64,000 nt of DNA from Chitinibacter fontanus (GTDB taxonomy: Bacteria > Pseudomonadota > Gammaproteobacteria > Burkholderiales > Chitinibacteraceae), in NCBI RefSeq assembly GCF_013423785.1, contig NZ_CP058952.1, forward strand, positions 1,515,665 through 1,579,664. The letters run 5' to 3'. A program made the translations under genes and the position numbers. The notes beneath the pieces were generated by a model that was not told the origin of the DNA, ran no database searches, and saw nothing but the letters and a program-made list of their open reading frames with translations. The first letter of the stretch is position 1, and each line of letters begins with the position of its first letter. This document shows positions 1 through 8,100 of the stretch, piece after piece.

Positions 1-35
1 GTTGCATTAATCCGAATAAAGTCGGCACGACGCGG

Positions 36-52
36 CAATTTTCCGAAAATTG
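36..52. repeat. Short inverted repeat downstream of tssM
   Basis: CAATTTT, a three-base loop, then AAAATTG form a perfect 7-bp inverted repeat about 55 bases beyond the tssM stop. There is no clear T-tract after it on the minus strand, so a role in termination is only possible. The rest of positions 1-106 shows no gene. Confidence 0.25.
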
Positions 53-106
53 AGAATTGCAATTGCATATCTTGCGTACGTTTAAAATTAATTGGCATTG
101 CACACC

Positions 107-3100
107 TTACATTGTCACGCGGTCTGGCAATGACAGTTTACGAAGACCAGAAAGCTGCAGCGGATTAACGCCACTGACTACTCGGAAATTGAAACGAATG
201 ACTTCATCTGCCGAGTTTTTATTTTTCCAAACGAGTACCGCAGAGTCAGCATCCTGCTGCTCGACTTGAGCCTGTGCAATTAAGCGCATCCACCCCATTC
301 GCCCCTGCTGACTGCTCACCACGGAGCTCGCACCATTAAAGGCAACGACTTGAATGCGTGCGCCTTGGGTATTGCCGTTACCTGGCCAGTTGAATGTTTG
401 CCAAGGCTGTGGACCGTTGCGATAGCGCAATTCCTGGCCATCAATATCCAAACGAATTTCTGAAATACCGGGCGTGGGAATCGGTTGCAATTCAAATTTT
501 ATGTTGGCTGAATCCATCATCTGGCTTGAAGCCAATGCATTCAAACGTCCTACCCCAACAAGAAAGGTTGGGTTGAATCGAATACCTAAATTGGCCCAAG
601 TGCGGGGCGTCATCGTGTCGCCCTTCTGCACCACTAAACCATTGAGGTATTTGTCGGTGAATTTATCAACAGTACCTTCATCAGGCTTAATGAATTTCGC
701 AATATCGGCCATCGGAGCTTCATTAGCCGAATCGCTAAATGGATACTTAGCCGACAGCGTTTTCCATTGCCCATACACTTCACGCTGCCAAGCGGCATTC
801 AAATCCTGCTCAACTGGGCTGAGTAATGTTGCATAGGTTTGAATCAATGGCCGCACCAGCATTGGTCGAACCATTTCGCGGGTTTCAGGGCTTACTTGAC
901 TAAGTAAGGTGTTATCAACCATTTGCAACGTATCGGCTAACTCCGAACCACTGCCATTGAGCGTTGCTTGTACCAGCGGCAGCGCTTGGGCGCCGGGTTG
1001 ATCGCTACTCGCAATCTGGTTCATTTTGCCTTTGAGTTTGCCCAATTGTTCGAAATAGGCATTGATTGGCGCTACGCCAACGCTATCGGCTTGTACCAAG
1101 CGCGCTAAACCAGCAAATTGTTTACCTACTTCGCCTAATTCAGCGACATTTGCGGTCTTTGGTTGGCTATTGCCCTTGATAAACTCTGTGGTTTTTTCCA
1201 GCATCGATTGCTTGGCATTTTCAATCTTGCGCGAAAGTTCAGATGGGTTGTCCCACGCGGTCTCAAAGGCCGCACGCGCCAAGATCAGTTTTACTGGTGA
1301 ATTTTGCGTATCAGCCAATTGCGCAATGCCATTGCCTGCTGTTGGGATAGTGTTAAAGTCGCGAATAACAACGCCCTGCAGGAATTTTCTCCATTCGGCA
1401 GCGTATTCTTGACGGTACAGCGCCTCGAGCTCAGCTTTGTTTTTTTCGTAATTACCGTCTTTGCCCAGATTGTCGTGCGATGAAGAGGCTAAAACCCAAT
1501 CATCACTTTTCACTTCCCCTTTACTTGCCTCTTCAATAGAAGCACGAACAAATTGATCCCAAGCTTCACGGGTAAATGCACCAGCAACCATCTGGCTACC
1601 CGCAATCACATCGCCGTTTTTATTGGCGAGGATGCGTGGCACGGTAAGCGGGGCAAAACGTGTATTCGCACGCGCTTTAATTTCGTTATAAACCCGCTCA
1701 GTCGCACTCAGGCGCTTGAGTGATGCACGCAACACCTCCCGGGCCTCACTCACCGTTTTGCCATTATTCTGAATCAAGGGCAGATCAGGCTCTTTAATTT
1801 GGCTGACATAAAACGCAACTAAGCGTTCGGCTGCCGCAGCCATTTCTTCATTGCTACGATTCCCTTTATTCGCTTCCAACCAAGCACGCCAGTAGCGTGG
1901 AATTTGATCGGTTAAGTGAGCCTCATCCATGCGCGAGCGATCGCTCAGCATCAAATAAGTTTTAAGCGCGTTATAACCTTGATCTAATCTTGCCGGGGCT
2001 GGACTTGCTGCAGCTGGCTGATTTGCTTGTGCTGCTGTAGCACGCTGTGGAACCTGAGCAGCACTGATCACCACATTCGGCAAACCATTACTTTTCGGTT
2101 TTGGTGCATGTTTCTTCGGAGCGGGTTTCACTGGCACTGTCGTTGTAACAGGTGCAGCGGTTGGCGCAGGTGTCGCGGCAGGCTGAATCACCTCCACTGG
2201 CTTATTTGCGGCCAGTTGAAGTAACGATTCTTCGAGGTTTTTCTTCACCGGCTGCAACATAACCTGCTGCAAACCATCAAAGTATTCTTTACGCAAAGCA
2301 ACTTCGATTTCCTTGCCTTGGTACAAGCCCATCCCAATTTGCCATGGGTGGCCATTGCGCCGATACGATTGCAGCTCTTCAATACGCTTTTGCAATACCC
2401 CAAGCGCTTGCAGTTTGTCGTACACCTGACCTGTCGCAACCAATTTTTGCGCAGCAGCACGATCAGCGCTCACACTGGCCATCAACTTCTGATTGCCAAT
2501 GTATGACCAAGTCCATAATCCGGCACACAGTGCCAATGCTGATAAGCCAGCCAGCATCCCAGCTAAACGCCAACGACTCCCCGCGGGACGAGTTTGCCGC
2601 GAAACCAGATGTTGATCAGGGAAAATGACGTCCCGGAATAGATCACGCAAGAAATAGCTATACGAAGCAGGCGCTTGGCGCGCGTCAAAGCCTGAACGGC
2701 TTAAATCAAATTGGCTTGAAACGCGGGCAGCAGCACCGATTCGTGGCGTGCCTTCTTGCAATGCACTGGAAAAATAAAAACCACGCAGTAATGGACGAGC
2801 GTGATATGGATCGTCTTCTTGAAGCAACTTAACAAATTTGCTCACGGCTTCTTTAAGCGCGTGAAATTCGATCGGGAACGCAAAGAAGGCGGGCTTGTTT
2901 TGATTGCCACGATGCTCGGCGAGTTTTTCTTCGCCCATTTGCATCAGTCCACGATACATTTCATCAAACTGCATGGCCACAACATGGCTAGCATCAAAGC
3001 CTGAGCCCTGCTCTGCGCTGAGCGTACTACCCCAAACACCATTGCGCTCGGCATCCGACATGCTCTCAAAAAACTGGGCAAAACCACCCAGTAAATCGAG

Positions 3101-3865
3101 CTTGGTGAAAATCAAATATATCGGTACTTGCAGACCAAATACGTCTTCAATTTCGTGAATGCGTTCCCGAATTTGGCGCGCGTATAAAGCAAAGCCTTCA
3201 CTTTGATGTTGAGCGAGTTCGGGCAAACTGATAGTGACCAAAATGCCATTCACAGGCGCTTTAGAACGATGGCGTTTTAATAGCTTAAGAAACTCAAGCC
3301 ATTCAACACGGTCTTCACTTTGCGTGGCATAGCGGCCGGCGGTATCGAGCAAAACTCCTTCTGTGGAGAAGAACCAGTCGCAATTGCGCGTACCGCCCAC
3401 CCCCTGAATACCACTTTTGTCACTAAATGGGAATGTCAGGCCTGATTGTAAAATCGCCGAGCTTTTACCTGCTGCAGGGTGGCCAATAATCATGTACCAC
3501 GGCAATTCATACAAGGCAGCATTGCCTCGTGCCTTGCCCAATTGCGATGTTTTTAGCGTATCAATCGCACCGAGCATCCGTTGGCGCAATAAATTCACTT
3601 CAGCTCGTTTATCTGCGCTAGCGCCAATCACCGCGTCATCAGCTTGTTTGGTCAGCATTTTCTCGATCACGCTACCAGCACGGCTAGCGATCACATTGCC
3701 AATGAGCAAGGTCACCACCCACAGCAGCATGACGCCTAATATCCAGCCAAAGCGAGACTCCAAACTTTCCAGCCCCATCCATGGACCTAAAAACCAAATC
3801 AGGGCAATCAGAATCAAAAAACCAATTGCGGATGTGACTTTGGCATTGCGCAGCCAATGTTTCAT
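107..3865 (-). CDS. tssM: T6SS membrane-complex protein TssM (IcmF family)
   Basis: TssM joins TssL and TssJ in the trans-envelope complex of the type VI secretion system. From the ATG at 3865 the protein has 1252 residues. Two N-terminal membrane segments lie near residues 13-30 and 41-62. A cytoplasmic NTPase domain follows with an intact Walker A (GHPAAGKSS, 128-136), LLDTAG (172-177) and FTKLD (253-257). A third membrane segment (about 434-456) precedes the large periplasmic domain. The ATG at 3865 is preferred over an upstream TTG because GGAGAAG sits just before it and overlaps the TTG codon. Residues about 557-625 are an unusual Pro/Ala/Lys-rich low-complexity insert. The gene follows tagX by 32 bases, so they are probably co-transcribed. 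Confidence 0.96.
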   Translation of the reverse strand: MKHWLRNAKVTSAIGFLILIALIWFLGPWMGLESLESRFGWILGVMLLWVVTLLIGNVIASRAGSVIEKMLTKQADDAVIGASADKRAEVNLLRQRMLGAIDTLKTSQLGKARGNAALYELPWYMIIGHPAAGKSSAILQSGLTFPFSDKSGIQGVGGTRNCDWFFSTEGVLLDTAGRYATQSEDRVEWLEFLKLLKRHRSKAPVNGILVTISLPELAQHQSEGFALYARQIRERIHEIEDVFGLQVPIYLIFTKLDLLGGFAQFFESMSDAERNGVWGSTLSAEQGSGFDASHVVAMQFDEMYRGLMQMGEEKLAEHRGNQNKPAFFAFPIEFHALKEAVSKFVKLLQEDDPYHARPLLRGFYFSSALQEGTPRIGAAARVSSQFDLSRSGFDARQAPASYSYFLRDLFRDVIFPDQHLVSRQTRPAGSRWRLAGMLAGLSALALCAGLWTWSYIGNQKLMASVSADRAAAQKLVATGQVYDKLQALGVLQKRIEELQSYRRNGHPWQIGMGLYQGKEIEVALRKEYFDGLQQVMLQPVKKNLEESLLQLAANKPVEVIQPAATPAPTAAPVTTTVPVKPAPKKHAPKPKSNGLPNVVISAAQVPQRATAAQANQPAAASPAPARLDQGYNALKTYLMLSDRSRMDEAHLTDQIPRYWRAWLEANKGNRSNEEMAAAAERLVAFYVSQIKEPDLPLIQNNGKTVSEAREVLRASLKRLSATERVYNEIKARANTRFAPLTVPRILANKNGDVIAGSQMVAGAFTREAWDQFVRASIEEASKGEVKSDDWVLASSSHDNLGKDGNYEKNKAELEALYRQEYAAEWRKFLQGVVIRDFNTIPTAGNGIAQLADTQNSPVKLILARAAFETAWDNPSELSRKIENAKQSMLEKTTEFIKGNSQPKTANVAELGEVGKQFAGLARLVQADSVGVAPINAYFEQLGKLKGKMNQIASSDQPGAQALPLVQATLNGSGSELADTLQMVDNTLLSQVSPETREMVRPMLVRPLIQTYATLLSPVEQDLNAAWQREVYGQWKTLSAKYPFSDSANEAPMADIAKFIKPDEGTVDKFTDKYLNGLVVQKGDTMTPRTWANLGIRFNPTFLVGVGRLNALASSQMMDSANIKFELQPIPTPGISEIRLDIDGQELRYRNGPQPWQTFNWPGNGNTQGARIQVVAFNGASSVVSSQQGRMGWMRLIAQAQVEQQDADSAVLVWKNKNSADEVIRFNFRVVSGVNPLQLSGLRKLSLPDRVTM

Positions 3866-3897
3866 TACGTACTTCTCCAAAACTTAATCAGTACTTG

Positions 3898-4716
3898 TTA
3901 TTTATTTTTCACTAGCACCGCGAGCGAACCTGTTTGCTCGATGTGCCCATAATCTTTGAATGACCACTTACCACCCCAAGTCAGCCCCAGTGCGACAGCT
4001 TCTTCGCCTAGCGCCTGATAGGCATCAAAAGCCCAAGGGTCTTTCTCGGAAATCACCACTTTGCCATCCTTCATCGGCGCCAAATCGACGGCGATGCCAT
4101 ATTGATGCTTGCTTTGGCCACCCTTGGCTTTAGTCACTACATTTGCGAGCTGCGCCAAATCATCTTGCCGCTCAGGGCTGCGATATCCCTCAAGCAAAGC
4201 AAGCGGATACCCACGTTCCTGCATTTTTTTCATGAGCAGCAACACTTGTTGCACAAACTGTGGATTGAGTTTGCTCCAGTCACGATCGGCAGTTGCCAGC
4301 CCTGGACGGGCTGCAATTGCATTAACAAAAACATCCGGAGGCAAAGGGGCTGGCGGTTCAAGCTTCGCTTCAGCAAAAGTCGTTTGAATGTGAAGTGCTT
4401 GGACATATTCCTGCGGGATAACAGGCTTTAAAACATGCAAGCTATTAAATCTTAACGTCACCGCAATGACCGCCATCACCAACACGATGCTTGCAAATGG
4501 CAATACCAATTTTCGCTTTCCTTGCCTATCTACAATAACAACATCATTGTCAGATTCAGACTCAAGCTCTACTAGCTCGATCGGTTTCAGTAGCGCTTTT
4601 TCGCTCACAACTTCACTTGTTACTGACAGCATTTCGCGGGCTGGCAAGAAAAACCGCCACCCAAGCCACAGCAAAGAAGCAAACAAAACAATTAGAATCA
4701 ATGAGATATACAGCAA
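3898..4716 (-). CDS. tagX: TagX-like T6SS peptidoglycan endopeptidase (M15/VanY fold)
   Basis: A 272-residue protein with two N-terminal membrane segments (about 3-22 and 71-89) and a C-terminal M15/VanY-type peptidase domain. The zinc-site pattern is visible: H204 and D211 in SKHQYGIAVD, and H258 in GHIE. TagX of Acinetobacter is an L,D-endopeptidase thought to open the cell wall so the T6SS can be assembled; the same role is inferred here from fold and position directly upstream of tssM. The start is a TTG, the only common start before an upstream stop that keeps the first membrane segment; no strong ribosome-binding site precedes it, so the start is uncertain. Confidence 0.85.
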   Translation of the reverse strand: MLYISLILIVLFASLLWLGWRFFLPAREMLSVTSEVVSEKALLKPIELVELESESDNDVVIVDRQGKRKLVLPFASIVLVMAVIAVTLRFNSLHVLKPVIPQEYVQALHIQTTFAEAKLEPPAPLPPDVFVNAIAARPGLATADRDWSKLNPQFVQQVLLLMKKMQERGYPLALLEGYRSPERQDDLAQLANVVTKAKGGQSKHQYGIAVDLAPMKDGKVVISEKDPWAFDAYQALGEEAVALGLTWGGKWSFKDYGHIEQTGSLAVLVKNK

Positions 4717-4913
4717 AATCGAACACCAAAATGCTTACGCAACAATTATAATTTTCTTATATTTCGCTCGATGTTAATTGATTTTAGCTTTCAACAACGT
4801 AATGTACCTCACAGATACATGACGCAACGCATGATATAAAGGCCTGCCATTGCTTGGGTTTTCCCCCACCAAAACCCAAACACAGGTTCTAAATTCAACT
4901 ACAAGAAAGTACC

Positions 4914-5471
4914 ATGCGCAGCTTTACCCCTTTTTCACGCCTTATTTGCATTGCTTTGCTAAGCCTATTTTTCAGTGGATGCGCCAGCAAAGGACCGGTC
5001 GATCTCAAGATCCAAGGCGATGCCGCCGCAGTGATCAACCGTGACAATTCTGGAAAATCACTGTCCTTAGTTTTGCATTTGTATCAACTCAAGTCGGCAG
5101 ATGAATTTACTCGCCTCACCTTTGATACTTTTGCTAGTGGCCGCCCGAGCAATGAATTGCTCGGTAATACGCTGATTGCACAATCCGAATTCGTGATGCT
5201 GCCAGGCCAACAAGGCAATCTCCCCATCACCCTGCAAACTGAGACGCAATTTATTGCAGTTGTTGGTTTTTTCCGTAAGCCCGATCCTCAATTCTGGCGC
5301 GCCCTGATCAAGGCCGAGGATTTACGCGATAGCAAACAGCTCACGATCAAAGCGGAAGATTGCTATCTGCAGATAGTTTCTCCCAAAGCTCAGTTGATCC
5401 CTGGTCAACCCATGAACTTTCAGGCCAATTGCGGTATTGCACCTGCGAAGAGCACCAAGAAAATCAAATAA
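4914..5471 (+). CDS. tssJ: T6SS outer-membrane lipoprotein TssJ
   Basis: A 185-residue lipoprotein with a signal peptide ending in a lipobox (FFSGC, lipidated Cys23). TssJ anchors the T6SS membrane complex in the outer membrane by binding TssM. The mature part has the family's beta-sandwich features, including the LVLHLYQLK strand and the FIAVVGFFRKPD strand. It opens the plus-strand run tssJ-tssK-tssL-tssE-vgrG and is divergent from tagX-tssM, so the 197 bases between them must hold both promoters; I could not identify convincing -35/-10 pairs there. Confidence 0.93.
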   Translation: MRSFTPFSRLICIALLSLFFSGCASKGPVDLKIQGDAAAVINRDNSGKSLSLVLHLYQLKSADEFTRLTFDTFASGRPSNELLGNTLIAQSEFVMLPGQQGNLPITLQTETQFIAVVGFFRKPDPQFWRALIKAEDLRDSKQLTIKAEDCYLQIVSPKAQLIPGQPMNFQANCGIAPAKSTKKIK

Positions 5472-5474
5472 CTC

Positions 5475-5493
5475 ATATACCCACACTGGTATA
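5475..5493. repeat. Intergenic ATATACCC repeat, TATACC-N6-GGTATA palindrome
   Basis: Four bases after the tssJ stop lies ATATACCC, forming the 6-bp inverted repeat TATACC-CACACT-GGTATA. The same arrangement recurs at 27328-27345 and, as ATACC-N6-GGTAT, at 26338-26353. It belongs to the repeat family described in the findings. Function unknown. Confidence 0.55.
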
Positions 5494-5536
5494 GCCAGCT
5501 AGGCCAGATAAAAAGCAGTATTGGAGCAAATACTCA

Positions 5537-6886
5537 ATGTTGAGAACCAAACGGATTTTGTGGGGCGAAGGCATGTTTCTTCGCCCGCAACATTTCCAGC
5601 AACAAGCTATTTTTCATGACAATCAGCAAGCGCAAATTCGCCAATTGTTTTCGCGTCACGCTTGGGGGCTGCAAAAATTAGACATTGATTTAGCCGCTTT
5701 GCGTGGCGGCCAAGTGCGGATTGATACGCTGGAGCTACTGTTTCGCGATGGCACGCTATTTCAAGCACCACAGGCGGAGCCGTTACCTCTTTCGCGCAAC
5801 CTAAATGAAATTCCCCAGCTGGGTGTGAGCTCTGTGCTGTACGCCTGCCTGGCTCAACTGCAGCCCTATGGTGGCAATACTCAATCAACGGAACAAGCTG
5901 CGGCCAGACCCACCCGTTATCGCAACGCACATACTGGCGTTGCGGATTTATTCACTCAAGCGTTAGAAGCCGATTTAACGACGCTGGAGCTAGACGTTCG
6001 CCTAATGGTTGAGGAAGAAAATCGGGATGGTTACGATTCGATCCCGCTGGGTCGCATCGTCAAAGATGCCACTGGCCAGTGGGCGATCAGCAACGATTTT
6101 TATCCACCCGCAACAACGATCAGCGCGATCAGCGAGCTACAGCAAAGCTTGCGTCGCTTGCTCGATATTTTGCTGGTTAAAAGCCAAGCATTGGCCGGTG
6201 CGCATCGCGAGCGGGCTAAAAATGTCATGGAGTATGGCACCACCGATATCGCGTCATTCTGGCTCTTGCATACAGTGAACCGCAACTTTGCACGTTTAAA
6301 TCACTTGGTCAAATGCGAGCCGCTCCACCCCGAAGAACTCTATCGTTCATTGGCTGAATTCTGTGGTGAGCTACAAACCTTTTCATCGGTGTATACGCTG
6401 GCCGACATTCCACCCTATCGCCATGAAGCTTTGCACGAAACGCTGCCGGTACTCGATACGCAAATCCGCGAATTACTCGATACCGTCATTTCGGCGCGCT
6501 ACGCCGTAATCCCGCTCAATTCACCGCGCCCATCGTTCTACATCGGCCACTTGGAAAGCGATCGTTTCCTCGACAATGTCGACTTCTACTTGTCGATCCA
6601 GAGCGAGCAGTCGGCAGCCACTGTGATCGAAACCGTGCCGCTGAAATTCAAAATCGGCGCGCCAGACGATGTGGAAAAAATCCTCAACTCGGCCATGCGG
6701 GGCGTCAGCCTGTCGTACGCCGCGCAAACACCGTCGGCGATTCCCGTGCGTGTTGGCAATCACTATTTCGCGCTTGAACCGCGCGGCGATATTTTCCAGC
6801 GCATGCTGCAATCGCACAGCGTCTGCATCTATGTGCCGCAATCACTGTCTGATTTAAAACTCGAACTAATCGCTGTATTTCGCTGA
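5537..6886 (+). CDS. tssK: T6SS baseplate protein TssK
   Basis: A 449-residue protein starting with the family signature WGEGMFLRPQHFQQQ. TssK is a cytoplasmic trimer that links the T6SS baseplate (TssEFG) to the membrane complex through TssL and TssM. Length and the N-terminal motif match the family, and no disruption is visible. The start codon is ATG at 5537, about 65 bases after tssJ, and tssL follows after 9 bases, consistent with one transcript. Confidence 0.96.
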   Translation: MLRTKRILWGEGMFLRPQHFQQQAIFHDNQQAQIRQLFSRHAWGLQKLDIDLAALRGGQVRIDTLELLFRDGTLFQAPQAEPLPLSRNLNEIPQLGVSSVLYACLAQLQPYGGNTQSTEQAAARPTRYRNAHTGVADLFTQALEADLTTLELDVRLMVEEENRDGYDSIPLGRIVKDATGQWAISNDFYPPATTISAISELQQSLRRLLDILLVKSQALAGAHRERAKNVMEYGTTDIASFWLLHTVNRNFARLNHLVKCEPLHPEELYRSLAEFCGELQTFSSVYTLADIPPYRHEALHETLPVLDTQIRELLDTVISARYAVIPLNSPRPSFYIGHLESDRFLDNVDFYLSIQSEQSAATVIETVPLKFKIGAPDDVEKILNSAMRGVSLSYAAQTPSAIPVRVGNHYFALEPRGDIFQRMLQSHSVCIYVPQSLSDLKLELIAVFR

Positions 6887-6895
6887 GATTAAACA

Positions 6896-7591
6896 ATGAA
6901 TCAAGCTGTCGCTGAAGCTCATCCACTCACCGTTGCCAAACCCGCCGCGCCGAGCTTGCGCGAACTAATGGAAGATGGCGTCTATCTATTGTTTTTATTG
7001 CGTGACGGCAACGCCCCCAGTAGTGCGCCCGAATTTAATCGCCGCGTTGACCATTTTCTGGCTCAGTTTGAAAAAAATGCGCGTAATTTCAATAAAGAAG
7101 GTCTTGGCATTAGCGAAGCCAAATATGCTTTTTGCGCGCTGATGGACGAAATTATTCTGTCGTCAGAATTTAGCTTGCGCGACGAATGGGAACGCATGCC
7201 GCTGCAATTACGTATTTTCGGCGAGCATTTAGCCGGTGAAGGTTTTTTTGACCGGCTTGAAGTATTACGTCGCGATCCGAACGCCAATATCGAAGCACTT
7301 GAAGTGTTCCACACCTGCTTATTACTGGGCTTTCAAGGTAAATACCTGCTCGAAGGGCAAGAAAAACTAGGCTACCTAACCGCACGTGTTGGACAAGAAA
7401 TCACCCAAGTGCGCGGCGGCAAAGCGGCCTTTTCACCCAACTGGAAACTACCACAACGCTTTCAAGCCTTTGTGCGGCACGAATTGCCCTTATGGCTATA
7501 CATCGCGCTGCTGGCCTTGGTCGGCGCGGGCATTTTCCTGACCTATCGCTATTTGCTCGCTCACGATTTAAGCAAAGTGCTGGGAGTGTAA
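6896..7591 (+). CDS. tssL: T6SS membrane-complex protein TssL (DotU family)
   Basis: A 231-residue DotU-family protein. The N-terminal cytoplasmic domain (about 20-190) carries the conserved YAFCALMDEIIL stretch (77-88), and a single C-terminal membrane segment lies at about 198-217, leaving only a short periplasmic tail. This is the short TssL form without an OmpA-like peptidoglycan-binding domain. In such systems another protein usually supplies cell-wall contact or remodelling, and the nearby TagX fits that need. It lies 9 bases after tssK and 6 bases before tssE. Confidence 0.94.
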   Translation: MNQAVAEAHPLTVAKPAAPSLRELMEDGVYLLFLLRDGNAPSSAPEFNRRVDHFLAQFEKNARNFNKEGLGISEAKYAFCALMDEIILSSEFSLRDEWERMPLQLRIFGEHLAGEGFFDRLEVLRRDPNANIEALEVFHTCLLLGFQGKYLLEGQEKLGYLTARVGQEITQVRGGKAAFSPNWKLPQRFQAFVRHELPLWLYIALLALVGAGIFLTYRYLLAHDLSKVLGV

Positions 7592-7597
7592 ATCGCA

Positions 7598-8086
7598 ATG
7601 AGCCTCGCCCGTCGTCAAACACTCACGCTGCCATCCATTCTGGATCGGCTCTTAGATGATGAACCCGATATCACCCAATCGGCGGGCTCTTTGCTGTTTG
7701 AATTACCGCAATTTCGCCGCTCACTCGCGCGAGATCTGGAAGCACTTCTGAATACCCGCACCATGGATCAGGTCGAGCTATTTGACGCGCATCCGCTTGC
7801 GAACGATTCGATGCTGCAATTTGGTATCCCCGATTTATCGGGCGTGAGCCTGCTCAACCCCGACGATAGAGAAATGCTCCGCGAACGCCTACGCAAAGCC
7901 ATCGAGCGCCACGAACCACGCCTATCACGCGTGCGTATTAGCTTGGACGCGCCACGGGAGTTGGAGCGCCATTTGCGTTTTCGCGTTGATGCGGTGCTCA
8001 AAGTGCATCCGCATCGTCCCCCTGTCAGCTTTGACGCCACTTTACAGCTCTCGTCCAACGTCTATCGAGTCCAAAGCGATCGCTAA
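7598..8086 (+). CDS. tssE: T6SS baseplate protein TssE (gp25-like)
   Basis: A 162-residue protein related to phage T4 baseplate protein gp25, a component of the T6SS baseplate wedge. Recognisable parts are SILDRLLD near the N-terminus, the RDLEALLNTR helix, the FGIPDLSG segment and a C-terminal domain with HEPRLSRVRI. It sits between tssL (6 bases upstream) and vgrG (14 bases downstream). Length is normal for the family. Without structure-based comparison the assignment rests on these motifs and the context, which agree. Confidence 0.9.
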   Translation: MSLARRQTLTLPSILDRLLDDEPDITQSAGSLLFELPQFRRSLARDLEALLNTRTMDQVELFDAHPLANDSMLQFGIPDLSGVSLLNPDDREMLRERLRKAIERHEPRLSRVRISLDAPRELERHLRFRVDAVLKVHPHRPPVSFDATLQLSSNVYRVQSDR

Positions 8087-8100
8087 TCGGAACAGCCCTT

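Noticed and set aside
4717-4913. Promoter candidates in the tagX/tssJ divergent region
   Set aside because: TATAAA (4835) and TATAAT-like (about 4744) -10 sequences exist, but none has an acceptable -35 at 16-18 bases.
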